DNA of 64,000 bases from Adineta vaga (lineage: Eukaryota > Rotifera): NCBI GenBank assembly GCA_021613535.1, contig CP075494.1:12648001-12712000 (forward strand). The letters run 5' to 3'. A program made the translations under genes and the position numbers. Shown here in pieces: positions 38,047 to 49,201 of this stretch. Under the pieces are notes generated by a model. That model was not told where the DNA came from and did no database searches. It saw only the letters and a list, made by a program, of their open reading frames with translations. Every line of letters starts with the position of its first letter. Position 1 is the stretch's first letter.

Positions 38047-39565
38047 ATGACGACGCCAAAGAATAAAATTCAATGTTTTACATGTAATAAAGACAGAATT
38101 ACTTATTTTTGTAAAGGATGTTCAAAAGAATTTTGTTTATTCCATTTAACACAACATCAACAAATATTAAGTGAAGAATTAAATTTAATGATTGATGATT
38201 TTAATCAATTTAAACAAACAATTAATGAACAAAAACAAACTCATTTAATGATAAAACAAATTGATCAATGGAACAAAATTTCAGTTGAAATTATCCCACA
38301 AATAACTGAAGAGTACGGAAAAAATGTTATTCGAGAAGTAGAAATATTTCTTAGTAATATTGAAAAGAAATTAAATTATACAATTGAACAAATTGAAGAA
38401 ATTCGAGGAGAAAATGATTTTAATGAAATCAATTTAAGTTATTTAAAAGATCAGTTAAGTGAAATGTCAGAAGAATTCGATAATTTAATCAATCTTTCAC
38501 TTGAACAAAACTTACAATCATGTCTTAAAGAAATCTCAAGTAAAAAGGCGATCAGTAAGTTAGAAAATAATTCCATTTCTTTCATCTTTACGGTAGAAGA
38601 GTTATCTGTGTCGATAATATCTTTTGTATTCTTCAGAAACAAAATTTATCAAATGGGAAGAGTATGGTGAGACTGTCGCTGGCGGAAATAGATATGGGTC
38701 CAAATCAGATCAACTCAATGTTCCTTGTAGTATCTTCATTGATAAAAACAAGACTATGTATATTGCCGATTCGTGGAATCATCGTATTGTAGAATGGAAA
38801 TTGGATGCAAAAGAAGGAAGAACTGTTGCAGGTGGGAAAGGAAAAGGAAATCAGATGGATCACTTGTCCAATCCAACAGATGTAATTGTTGATCAAAGAA
38901 ATAATTCATTAATCATTGCTGATTGTGAAAATAGACGTGTTATTCGATGTTTAAATCAACAGCAAGAAACTCTGATTACGAATATTGATTGTCATCATTT
39001 AGCAATAGATAAAGAAGGATTTCTTTATGTTTCTAAGCGAGAAAAGAATGAAGTAAGACGATGGAAAATTGGAGGAGAAGAAGAAGAACAAGGAATATTA
39101 GTGGCTGGTGGAAATAAGAAAGGTAATGGAATGAATCAACTCAATCGTCCTTGTTTTATCTTTGTTGATGATGAACAGTCAATTTATGTATCAGATCAAG
39201 GAAATCATCGTGTGATGAAGTGGAAAAAAGATGCAAAAGAAGGTACGATTGTCGTTGGAAAATATGGTCAAGGAAAGAATTTGAATCAAGTATCGTATCC
39301 TGCGGGATTAAGTGTTGATTCGTTGGGTCAGATCTATATAGCCGATTTTGGAAACAATCGAATAATGCGTTGGTCTGAAGGAAACAGTCATGGTGAAATT
39401 ATTGTTGGTGAAAATGTCAAAGAAGGAGAATCAAATCAATTATGTCGTCCTATTGCTATATCGTTTGATTCTGAAGACAATCTATATGTTGTAAATTGGG
39501 GAAATAATCAGATTCGAAAATTTTCGTCCGTATTGAATGAAAATCTTTTTTGCACCGATGAATAA
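38047..39565 (+). CDS. B-box/coiled-coil/NHL six-blade propeller protein
   Basis: Two exons, 38047-38554 and 38637-39565; 478 residues. Residues 8-40 form a B-box-like zinc site (CFTCNKDR..YFCKGCSKEFCLFHLTQH: C-x2-C-x7-C-x2-C-x4-C-x2-H-x3-H). Residues about 45-165 are a Glu/Lys/Asn-rich coiled coil. The second exon encodes a six-blade NHL beta-propeller (ETVAGGNRYGSKSDQL, IYIADFGNNRIMRW, etc.). The plan is TRIM-NHL without the RING, so intrinsic E3 activity is not expected. NHL propellers bind RNA, protein or small ligands. It is the middle of three tandem NHL genes with different N-termini. The exon joint is phase 1, five codons before the first NHL Trp, as in its neighbours. Confidence 0.88.
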
Positions 39566-40662
39566 AAGTGGAAAAACAATCTCACGAAAGAACAAGTAAA
39601 CTACAACATCAATTTCATGGGATCAAATGAACAGGAGCGTAACATCATTTACGAAATATTTCAATTTAGAATTTGTTTTAAAAAAGACAATGAAAATATC
39701 TGACGTAAAAGTTTTTTAAATAAGATATGTTTGTATATGATTATAATTGTTGTAAATCTCTTTTTATAAATATAAATTGAATTCTATCCGATAGAAAATG
39801 TTTCTTTAATAATATTTGGAGAAAAAAAAGTTTTCTTTTCAAATTAATGATCAATGCTAGAAAGAATTATTTCGGGACGTTTCATACTTGTTTGTTTTCG
39901 AACCAGGTTAATTACTACTATCTCTCGAATTATATATGTACGCAATTATAACTACTTGAAAATCACACGCTTATACTTTCAAAAGAAATATGAATATTTT
40001 TGAGTGTGAATATCGATAGCCGCTATAAACCCACACCCTCAAGATGCAGGCTGGTGAATAGATCTCCTTCTTCACTCACTCTTATTCAGTTTATTGAGAA
40101 ATCGTTTCTATTGACATTTAGCTCAAGACTTTATTAGAATCATTTCATAATCACTGATGGTTAGTCGTCAATCTCACTATATCGAAATGATGAAAAGCGG
40201 TAATAGTTGTTAAAGGAAATGTATGTAACAGGAAATCAAATCAATCTACAATTCAAATACTTGAAGTCATTGTATTATGCAATGACTATGAAATTTAAAA
40301 GAAAGAGAAGCTAGTGCAGGTACAAACAGAAGTAAATAAGAATTAACTCTTGAGAATTTTTATGCAAAAAAACTTATTTCATCGAAATAAATGCTATTAC
40401 TTTTAGAGGTAAAATTTTCCTATAAAAATTTACAGGTATTATCGACTGTGTAGTTGATCTCTGCCAAAGAAAAAGGAAAGGTTGTGAACTTATAAGACTG
40501 ACATTCCTGCTCTTTCAAGAATATGATTGTATGAAAAGGAGCTTTCCATTTACTTTTATCAGTAAAAACCATACTTATCAGTAAATTCCACTGTCTTGTC
40601 AAAGAGATAACTATGAGTCAAAGTGTCTTGCTGGAGAAAACCTGCATTATTGCTATCATTTA
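39566..40662. other. Intergenic between NHL genes 2 and 3
   Basis: About 1.1 kb of AT-rich DNA without recognisable coding signal on either strand. It probably contains the promoter of the caspase-NHL gene. Confidence 0.55.
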
Positions 40663-42523
40663 TTGAAATCCTTCCTCACTATTATAAAAACCTTAATCCA
40701 AGAAAATAAATCACACAGTACGGATACACAAGAATTTCTAATGACTACCTCTACAGATCAAACTCTGACAAACGAATCGACACGTCAGCTTGCACTAATT
40801 ATTGGTAATAGTGATTATCATATGGGCGATCACTTACCGAATGCTCTTCATGATGCCAAAGAAATGTTTTCGGTATTAAAAAATATTGGATTTCTCATCT
40901 TTGACAACAAAGAACACATCGATTTAAAACAACACCAATTCCAAAAAACAATCCTCGACTTTCAGTCTTCAATAAACGAGAATGATATACTTGTTTTGTA
41001 CTACTCTGGGCATGGCAGACAATGGAAAGTAAGAGAAAATAAAACGAAAGAAATCGATCTAAATTTATTTTTAGAACAAAAACTATTTAATTCCAATCGA
41101 TAATTCACTTGAGGATAGAAAAGATGATGCAACTACAAGAATAGAACTTCATGGATCTGATTTAGAATTCTATGCAATTGATTTAGAAGCATTGTTAAAA
41201 AATATTAACGAGAATAAACCATTTGCGACATTTGTATTCTTAGAATGTTCAAGATATTATTATTTTCGTGATGAAAAATGGGAACTCAAACCTCTCCCTC
41301 AAGGAATGACCTCAATGCATATACCAATAAATTCATTAATTACATTTTCTTGCTTACCAGATCACATTACCAATATTGAACACAAAGACTCTATCTTTAC
41401 AAAATCTCCTGTAAAACACCTACAAATTCCGAATAGAGACATTCGAACAATTTTGTCTGATGTTACCAAGGAAGTATTGAACGAAACCAATTCAGAACAA
41501 AATCCGTACGTTAGCTCTACTTTGACACACACAAATATATGTTTGTTTCAACAAAAACGTAAAAATAAAATAGTGAAAAGAAATTATATTGAACACATCG
41601 TTTGTATTTTTTCCATTCATTTAGAAATCAAATTCCAACAATGGAAACAACATGCAACTACAGTTGCTGGCGGAAATAGAAGTGGAAGTCAGGCGAATCA
41701 ACTTCGATATCCTCATGGAATCTTTATTGACAAAAACAATTGGATTTATATTGCTGATCTAGGAAATCATCGTATAATAAAATGCAGATGTTACGCAAAA
41801 GAAGGACAAATCATTGCAGGTCGAAATGGACTAAGCAATGAAATCGATGAATTAAGATATCCAACAGATGTGGTTTTTGATGAAAAAACACAATCATTGA
41901 TCATTGCTGACATAGGAAATAAACGAGTCCTGGTCTGTTCCAATTATAAAAACGAACAAATCAGTATTGATGATATCTTGGGTTGGAGTTTAACGGTGGA
42001 CAAAAAAGGATCAATCTATATTTCTGATGTAAAGAAACATGAAGTCATTCGATGGAAGAAAGGTGAAATGCACGCAACAGTTGTAGCTGGTGGTAATGGA
42101 ATAGGTGATCAATTAAATCAACTCAATTATCCAACCTTTATCTTCGTAGATGAACATGAATCTGTTTATATATCAGACTGGAAAAATCATCGTGTAACAA
42201 AATGCGTCAGACAAGCATCAGAAAGCATCGCCGTAGCGGGTGGGAACGGTGAGGGAAGTAACCTGAATCAATTGCGTTATCCTCAAGGATTATTTGTGGA
42301 TCAATATGGTCGAATCTACATTGCTGACTTTGGAAATGATCGAATAATGCGTTGGTGCGAAGGTAAAAATGAAGGTGAAATCGTTGTTGGGGGAAATGGA
42401 AATGGAAATCAATCAAATCAACTCAAGTTTCCTACTGGATTATCATTTGATTCGGAAGGAAATCTTTATGTTGCTGATTCAAGAAATCATCGCATTCAGA
42501 AATTTGAAATTATTCAGGATTAA
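40663..42523 (+). CDS. Caspase-like (peptidase C14) domain fused to NHL propeller
   Basis: Exon 1 40663-41028, then a 46 bp intron to exon 2 at 41075-42523; a further optional 66 bp intron, 41559-41624. 604 residues if the second intron is retained. The start may instead be the Met at 40741. The caspase-like p20 part has ALIIGNSDY, LPNALHDAKEMFSVLKNIGF and the catalytic His block DILVLYYSGHGRQ. The block where the catalytic Cys is expected reads FVFLECSRYYY; in related proteins the residue before Arg is Cys, here it is Ser, so protease activity is doubtful. The NHL part has six blades (TTVAGGNRSGSQANQL through IYIADFGNDRIMRW and NLYVADSRNHRIQKF). Possible role: NHL sensing coupled to a death-domain-like effector; inference only. 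Confidence 0.82.
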
Positions 42524-43398
42524 GAGTAGCGTTTTTTTTTTTTGGGGGGGGGGGGGGAGGGGTTGGTGGAAATTCTCTTAAAAGGAACACGAATAAAGCC
42601 AATGAATTGATTTTTGCTAGTCTTTGATTATAACAAAAACAAATGTATTTTTCTTAATTTGACATTCTTACGACGACCTAGAGAACTTCTGAAAGGCAAA
42701 TTCTTTCTTGTCTATGATTTTAATGAAAGCAACATAATTAACTACATAATACTACAACATATTGTATAGATGCGGAAATGAATTACTGTGATTGTGTGAA
42801 TTGTAATTGAACTTTCTAACAGTAGATAACAACGATAATTCAAGAAATGTCAATTCCAGGACTGATAGTGATTTTTGTATGTATTGAGCTATTATCTGCA
42901 TGAAATACATTATATCTGCTCATTTCCGACTTCTCAATATTCAAAATGGATTCTTACGTTTCATATTTTTCAATGGAATAATATAGCCACAAAAGTAAAT
43001 GATCTTTGTCGACGTTGCTATTTACTTATAACTTAATGGAATCAGTAATTTTATACATGTATATTTCACATTTTTTTCTTCTCCTAGAGAAAACAATATT
43101 TATAAAAAGAATTAATTTAATATTGAAAAAATTCAATGGAGTAATTAACTAACACGTTTTCTCTCAGAGAACTCCGTAGAATTCGTATAAGTATATCAAG
43201 ATCTAGAATATCTATCTTATATCTTCAAAGATGAGCTCTCATTTTTCACAATAGTCATTTGATGACATATTAATATGTTTTTTCATTAGTCAGTAAGAAA
43301 TATAGTGTATTCTTAGGATTTAGAGAACATAAAGATGTCTCTATTAAAGTAGCTTTACTACCCTTTCATTCCAGATTATATAGTGTATAGCTCCAGAA
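42524..43398. other. Intergenic
   Basis: About 875 bp, containing the T/G homopolymer at its left end and otherwise ordinary AT-rich DNA up to the second local GPCR. No gene seen. Confidence 0.55.
42532..42565. repeat. T12-G14 homopolymer junction
   Basis: Twelve T followed by fourteen G, one A and four more G, directly after the caspase-NHL stop codon. Very unusual in this AT-rich region; it could form a G-quadruplex or be an assembly-prone site. Confidence 0.85.
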
Positions 43399-44535
43399 AT
43401 GTCGAATATAAGTTTTATCAAAGATATCATTGTTGATATATATCGGTATGTTGGAATTTCACTATTAGTTTTTGGCTTAATAGGAAATATTTTCAATCTT
43501 TTAATATTTACACGATCTCAATTGATAAAGAATCCATGTTCAACTTATTTCTTCTGTTCATCCATTGCTAATTTAAATGTTCTCATATTTGGTTTATTCT
43601 CACGGATTCTATCTGATGGTTATGGAATCGATCCTAGTTCATATAATTTAGAATACTGTCGATTTCGTTATTTCATTCTTCATTCATCTATGGTATTAAC
43701 ATCTTGGTTTACTATTCTTGCTGGTATTGATCGTTATTGTGTAAGTTCAAAACATGTTCACCGTCGACAGCTAAGCAATTTGAAATATTCACGCTATCTT
43801 GTCTGTCTCACAGTATTCATTGGTTTAATTGGATATTCTCAAGTGTTAGGAATGTTTATCATTGAACAAATCAAAACTGGTCCATCTTGTTATGCACGAG
43901 CTGGTACTTATCGAATCTTCTATGATTTCTTTTATTTTGCGACATTCAGTTTTACACCACCAATAATGATGATCATAGTTGGATTAGGAACATTTCACAA
44001 TGTTCAACTATCCCGTACACGTATCAATCCTACAGAAACAAATACTCAAAATATGAATCAATTGAAAAAACGTGATCGTCAATTGATTAAAATGTTACTT
44101 GTTCAAGTTATTTTTACAGTTTCTTTAACATTACCATTGGCTATTCAAAAGCTTTATTCAACATTTACTCAAAACTTTGTCAAAGATTCGTACCAAGTGG
44201 CGATAGAAGGTTTAATTACTCATATAGTCCGACTACTTGCATTTACGAATAGTTGTATCAGTTTTTACATGTAAGTAAAGATCATATGGTTATCTATGGT
44301 ATATATTAACATGTTTTTTTCTTTTGAATATAGATTTACTCTGTCCGGAAGTATATATCGAAAAGAATTTATTGGACTTTTAAATAAGGTGACTGGTTAT
44401 ATATTTGGTAAAAAGAATTTAATAGATCAACAATCGCAAGAATGTACTGAATCAATGAAAAATATACAATTAAAAACGATAAATGAGACAATAATACCAA
44501 AGAAAATGGCACACAATGTAAATCGTACAGCATAA
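43399..44535 (+). CDS. Rhodopsin-class GPCR, paralogue 2 of a local pair
   Basis: Two exons, 43399-44270 and 44334-44535; 357 residues. TM1 GISLLVFGLIGNIFNLLIF; LAGIDRYCVSS with DRY; ECL2 Cys in TGPSCYARAGTY; basic loop 3 ending KKRDRQLIKM; TM7 NSCISFYMF replaces NPxxY; tail with IYRKEFIGLLNK, an amphipathic helix 8-like segment. Same intron position and phase as the gene at 34423. The pair flanks the three NHL genes, all on the plus strand, so the cluster may have grown by insertion of NHL genes between GPCR duplicates or by segmental duplication. Ligand unknown. Confidence 0.88.
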
Positions 44536-44707
44536 ATTTATACGATCTAACAACAATAGAATAGTAAAAAGTGTTCTTTTCAGCACTTTATTAAAGATTC
44601 TAATTATAATTTGTGGATATAAAAATTGCTCGCAGATAGAATAGAAACATTAATATCTAAAGCTTGTTTAACTTTATCAATAAAAAAAGAAGGGTTTTAA
44701 ATAGATC

Positions 44708-45628
44708 TCATTGTTTTTGTCCAATGATTAAATTATTATTATCCCACGTTCTTTGCAGTTTTACGTTCAAATTTAAGCACATAAATATATAATAGAGAAG
44801 CTCTGCATCATAGACATGTTGATGTAAACCACGATTTTCAAAATTTTTCATCGATCGTGCTTTGAATGATTCAATATTTCCAGCAGCTTGATCAGATCCT
44901 AAATCATGTGAACGAAGTATTTCTTCCAAATGTGATAAATCTGCTTCGGTTGTTTTTTTACGATAATCATCAAATAAATGTTCTAGTCGAACAACTTCAC
45001 GTTTATGATCAAATGTAACTGTTTTCAATGGTAATATAATTATTAATAAACCATTTGGTTTCAAAATTCTTATCCATTCAAGTAAGGCTTTGAACGGATT
45101 AGCAATATGTTCTAGGACGTGAGAAGCTAAAACAAAATCATAGAATTGATTAGGAATGCCTTTTAAATCCACAGCATCTCGTACATATTGTTTGCCTTTC
45201 GTTTGATTTTTCCAGATAAAAGGTGAATTATCTTTTAGATTTGATTCCCAAAGAGTATTCGCAGCAAAATTTGTCACATCTATTCTTGATGCAGCTTCAT
45301 ATACTCCCAAACGACCCCATGTATAATGTGAAGGACCACCTAATTCGAAACCAGTTTTATTCTGAACCCAATAATCAATCACAACAGGACCAGCTGTATG
45401 AATCATTGACGGATGAAAAAGAGTTTCACGCAAAGCTCGATTATTATAGGATTCTAAACAAGTCTTCGATGATGAAGAGGGACAATAGGCTGGTGTGATA
45501 TATGGTCTTCGATATATATGAATGCCAAGAATTATGATAACGAATATTAATAGAACAATCAACGACTTTGCAGATAACATTCTAAGCAGAAAAACTTTTA
45601 AGAAGAATATATTAAAGCAAGAAAACAA
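44708..45628 (-). CDS. Membrane-anchored SAM-dependent methyltransferase, copy B
   Basis: Single exon, up to 306 residues; a better start may be the internal Met of MLSAKSLIVLLIFVIIILG, which puts the TM anchor at the N-terminus as in copy A. Methyltransferase motifs: GFELGGPSHYTWGRLG, YDFVLASHVLEHIANPFKAL, LKPNGLLIIILPL, TFDHKREV and NRGLHQHVYD. Clearly paralogous to the gene at 20233-21135, with most motif residues shared, but on the opposite strand 24 kb away. In the SAM-binding motif this copy has ELGG, nearer the textbook E/DxGxG than copy A's EIGA. Substrate unknown. Confidence 0.86.
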   Translation of the reverse strand: MFSCFNIFFLKVFLLRMLSAKSLIVLLIFVIIILGIHIYRRPYITPAYCPSSSSKTCLESYNNRALRETLFHPSMIHTAGPVVIDYWVQNKTGFELGGPSHYTWGRLGVYEAASRIDVTNFAANTLWESNLKDNSPFIWKNQTKGKQYVRDAVDLKGIPNQFYDFVLASHVLEHIANPFKALLEWIRILKPNGLLIIILPLKTVTFDHKREVVRLEHLFDDYRKKTTEADLSHLEEILRSHDLGSDQAAGNIESFKARSMKNFENRGLHQHVYDAELLYYIFMCLNLNVKLQRTWDNNNLIIGQKQ

Positions 45629-46482
45629 ACATGCAGTAATACAAATAAATTCTCGTTCTATTCTTTGAAGTTAAATGCAACTTCATCATCTTTACTCTGT
45701 TTCATTGATGAGTGTGTATATCGTCATTTCTTTTTCAATCTCCTTTATTGCTACGTTAGAATTTCATGAACCAGATATGAAAGAATGAAAAGAAAAAAGA
45801 AGAAAATTTTTCTTTGTACATTAGTTTCATTGGTTTAGAAATCAAGTATAAAAAGCCTTGTAAAGGAAAAACTTATAGACTAGACACCTACATCACTGTC
45901 AAAGTATTAGATAAAGCGAGGCGATTTTGTGTCATTAATACTAATACTTCTATATATCGTGATTTTTTACCGTTGTTTTACACAGAGTAAAATTCACACC
46001 TTTCTCTGTGAAAAATTGAGGGTCTTTATAGTGAGAAATAATACTGATGGCACTCGTCTGACTTTTTCATAGAATAAGTCTTACTTATACTGAAAAAAAA
46101 ACACATTAGAAAAACAGTACTTCATCACACTATTAAAAAATTCTTTTGTTTTCTTTCAACATTATAGAAGGAAGTTTATATAAATCATGAGATGAGGAGA
46201 AAAAGTGTTTCTTCGTTACCACAATTTTCTCGAATATTTCCAACGCATCTGGTTTATTATTTTGTTCACATTCAATACGTGGGGCTGCAAAACTGAATAT
46301 TATTAACACCATGTGAGAACAATTTTTAAAGACCATTGCCTCTTTGTTGAGTTTTCCTACAGAGGATTTTCCAAAAATGAGAAAAAATGAGTACAGCTCT
46401 TCATCCATTATACGTGAAACTATTCAACAAAAACTGCTCTTGCTGAGTTTTTTTGTACAGCAACAGCTATACTTTCCACTCC
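45629..46482. other. Intergenic
   Basis: About 850 bp upstream of methyltransferase copy B. A minus-strand open frame at 46133-46408 may be a further degraded part of the LRR pseudogene but I cannot align it to repeats. Confidence 0.45.
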
Positions 46483-47165
46483 TTATTTCACGTTGTTATG
46501 CTTCAAAGTATCTGCCATATATTGTCCTCCTTTATTACCGCAATAGTGACTTGCAAAATCAAATATTGTCAGCATCTGATACAATGGTAAACACGTTTTA
46601 TAATGGAGTTGATGGACAAACAAATCGTCTTACGGTGTTCTTTTGGAGCGAATCTGCAATATGTCGTACATCCTCGATTTGAATATTGTTCGTGTCAAGA
46701 AAGAATCTTGTCTCGAAGAACATTCCATGACAGAACTAGAGTTGTTAATGCTCACATCAAATTAAAGAGATTTATTTATTAGAAACTTTGAATAACAAAG
46801 TAGCCGTACTGTGTATTCTGTTTAAATGCATTAGCTAAGTATTCGACACTTTCAGCTTCAATATCATTGTATTTGAGAATTAATTTAGTCAAAGACTGAT
46901 ATGAACGATAAAAATATAGATGATACAAATAATTTTCATGCATCGCCGAGAAATTATGCTCCTGTATCACCGAACTTATTATATCCAATATTGAACATTG
47001 TAAGTGTCTAAATTCGGTAAGAGAATCTCAGATAGATCAACTATTAAAAACATTAATCCGACTGTATTGTTCAATCGTGCATCTGTCAGAGGTCGTATAT
47101 CTTCTTCTGTAATTCTGTTATCTGCGAGATTTAATATAGTTATACTCTTTAGGATGGTTCTTTTT
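46483..47165 (-). pseudogene. Leucine-rich-repeat (RNI/NLRC3-like) pseudogene fragment
   Basis: Reading the minus strand downward, at least five degraded LRR units can be seen: SITILNLADNRITEEDIRPL (about 47140-47080), TMFNIGYNKFGDTGA followed by in-frame stops (about 46995-46935), SLTKLILKYNDIEAESVEYL (about 46895-46830), IQIEDVRHIADSLQKNTV (about 46700-46645) and MLTIFDFASHYCGNKGGQYM (about 46575-46515). They keep the 28-residue ribonuclease-inhibitor-type pattern (LTxLxLxxNxIgdeGaxxLAdALkxNt) but are split by several stops and frame changes, so no intact protein is possible. No NACHT or other N-terminal domain is visible. Confidence 0.7.
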
Positions 47166-47699
47166 TTGAAATTTGATTATCACGTATATAAATCTACAAA
47201 GTCTTATTTTCTCTTAGAACTGTACATTCAGAATTTATCGTCTATTGTGTTCTTAGATATATTGTTCATGATGGTGCAATAACTTATGTTTGACATTTAT
47301 AAATAAAATCATAGAAAATCCATAGCGATAACTACAGTTTTTCTACATATCAATCAGACTTTGAATAATTCGATTCTTTCAAGTATTCATTAGCAATTCT
47401 TCGGTAATATATGCATGCATGCATACATGTTCATAGTTCATTTATTTCAAATAACAATAATAACAAGAGTAATACTTTTCACAAGAAAAATAAACAGTAG
47501 CAAAAAAAAGAATAGTAGTGAAATTCTCATAGGATGAATGTTCATTAGGTACTGTGGACAAAACAGAGAACAAAAAAAGTAGAAATATGTCATTTTTTAG
47601 ATTTCTTTATGTGAATGTTTTCGAGTTGAATTCTCTTTTGAAGATCTTGAAAAAAAATAAATTTTCAATTAGTATTCGATTGATGGAAACAATGCAAGC
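47166..47699. other. Intergenic
   Basis: About 530 bp between the LRR pseudogene and the 3' end of the SR-factor gene; includes a short ATGCATGCATGC palindromic repeat near 47408-47422. No gene seen. Confidence 0.55.
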
Positions 47700-48921
47700 T
47701 TACTTTTTCGAATTAGATCGGTCTTGTTCACTTTCGGAAGATGAAGCAATTGTCTTTGAACCTGAGCGTGATCTAAAATAATAAGGAAAAGGAATTTAAT
47801 GAACCTATTTAAATATTTTTTATGGTTAATAACGTATGAATAATACCTTTTTCTCGATCGATATGTGGATGATTTGAAAACTGGAGGAGGTGTTCGTGGT
47901 CCACGTTGTATATGAGGTGATGGTGATGATGATTGTCGTTTACGTTTGTGCTCACGACTAGAAGCAACTTCATGCGGCGAAGGAGTTCTAAAAAACAAAA
48001 TATATCTTAATTGTCAGAATCTTTTATGGAAGATTTGATTGAAAATATATTATGAGTGAAGACAAACCTTCATATCATTCCTTGTTAAACTGTGCGTTTT
48101 GAAAAAGAAAAGATATTCAAATTATGATACGAGCAGTTGCAAAAGGGTCGAAACGATAAATGTGCATGACGAGAAGGGAGGAAAAGATGCATAACAAACG
48201 AACAAATCGATGCAGATTTGATCTTTTTCGTACCTGCGTCGATTTCGACTTCGACTTCGTCGATAATGTTGGACTTCAGAGGGATTACCTCGCTGTCGAT
48301 AAACACAAGACGATTGAAAAGCAGATGGTGGAAGTCGTTGTACTACATATGGATCACCGTACATACTTGACTGATGTTGATGATGTAAATTTCGAGAACG
48401 TGATAGTAGAGAAGACTTGTATTTCAATGATGGTGGTGTTATCGATCGACCACGTGGTGTTATTGGAGGATTTTCCATTAGATTTGGTATATTATGTTGA
48501 GGATAGCTTTGATGAAATACTTGCATTCGTGGCAATCGATTTGCTGTTACCTATAGAAGAATATTCCGAAAATGAATGATGAAGAAAAAAAGAACAATTT
48601 TGAAGTTAATAAAACCTGTAAATGATTATATAAAACTGTTCTTGGTGAAAGTTCACGAGATAATACACGTTGATCATGTCGAGATGATTTCGCGTATTCT
48701 ACACGAAGTTTTGAACCATTGACTATTCTATTATTCGTTTGTTTTAAAGCACGTTGTGCATCATTCAATGATGTAAATTCAACAAAAGCAAAATGTTTTC
48801 TTTCATCAAGATATATTTGAGAAATTTCACCATATTTACTAAAGAGACGAGACAAATCTGAACGACGATTGTCACCTAAATCACCAACATATAATTTTAA
48901 TGATTCATCAGAGGAATACAT
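47700..48921 (-). CDS. SR-type splicing factor (RRM + RS-rich C-terminus)
   Basis: Exons: 48921-48616, 48550-48234, 47987-47847, 47772-47700; 278 residues. N-terminal RRM (about residues 8-78): RNP2 KLYVGDLG and RNP1 KHFAFVEF, with FSKYGEISQIYLDE between them. The rest is Arg/Ser/Pro-rich: a middle segment with TPRGRSITPPSLKY and RRSRSRNRRR, then KRKRQSSSPSPH, and the last exon with RSRSGSKTIASSSESEQ. Predicted nuclear pre-mRNA splicing regulator, phosphorylated on its RS region. The single RRM plus long RS/SP tail resembles SRSF4/5/6 or SRSF7-like proteins lacking the second RRM; the exact orthologue is not clear. It is divergent from the eL30 gene, with 280 bp between starts. Confidence 0.87.
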
Positions 48922-49201
48922 TTATTTTTTGGAATTAGCAATTATTTGATATATATATATATATGTACATGTAAATGTACAGTAGAAAAAAAATAACAAA
49001 CAAATGATTGACGATAGTAGCGCTGAATGAATAGAAGAGAAGAAATACGAAGGAGGTCGAGAGCTATTCGAGATTTTTGACCAATGAAAATCAAGACATA
49101 AGAATACCAATGAAGTTGGATTTTGTTTATCATTTAATGTTTTTTTATTTGATGGAGAAGATCTTTTCAATTTCATTTTTCTAGATTTTCATATTACCAT
49201 C
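48922..49201. promoter_or_regulatory. Divergent SR-factor/eL30 promoter region
   Basis: 280 bp between two divergent housekeeping genes. A (TA)n run (about 48950-48963) lies near the SR-factor start. On the eL30 side a TTTCATTTTTCTAG sequence (AG at 49183-49184) ends 17 bp before the ATG and looks like a splice or trans-splice acceptor. Confidence 0.5.

Noticed and set aside
41075-41103. Frameshift in the caspase-NHL gene
   Set aside because: Explained by a small GT-AG intron at 41029-41074 that restores the frame.
48160-48579. 139-codon plus-strand frame opposite the SR-factor gene
   Set aside because: Antisense shadow of the Arg/Ser-rich exon; Asp/Val-rich composition is the complement of RS codons.
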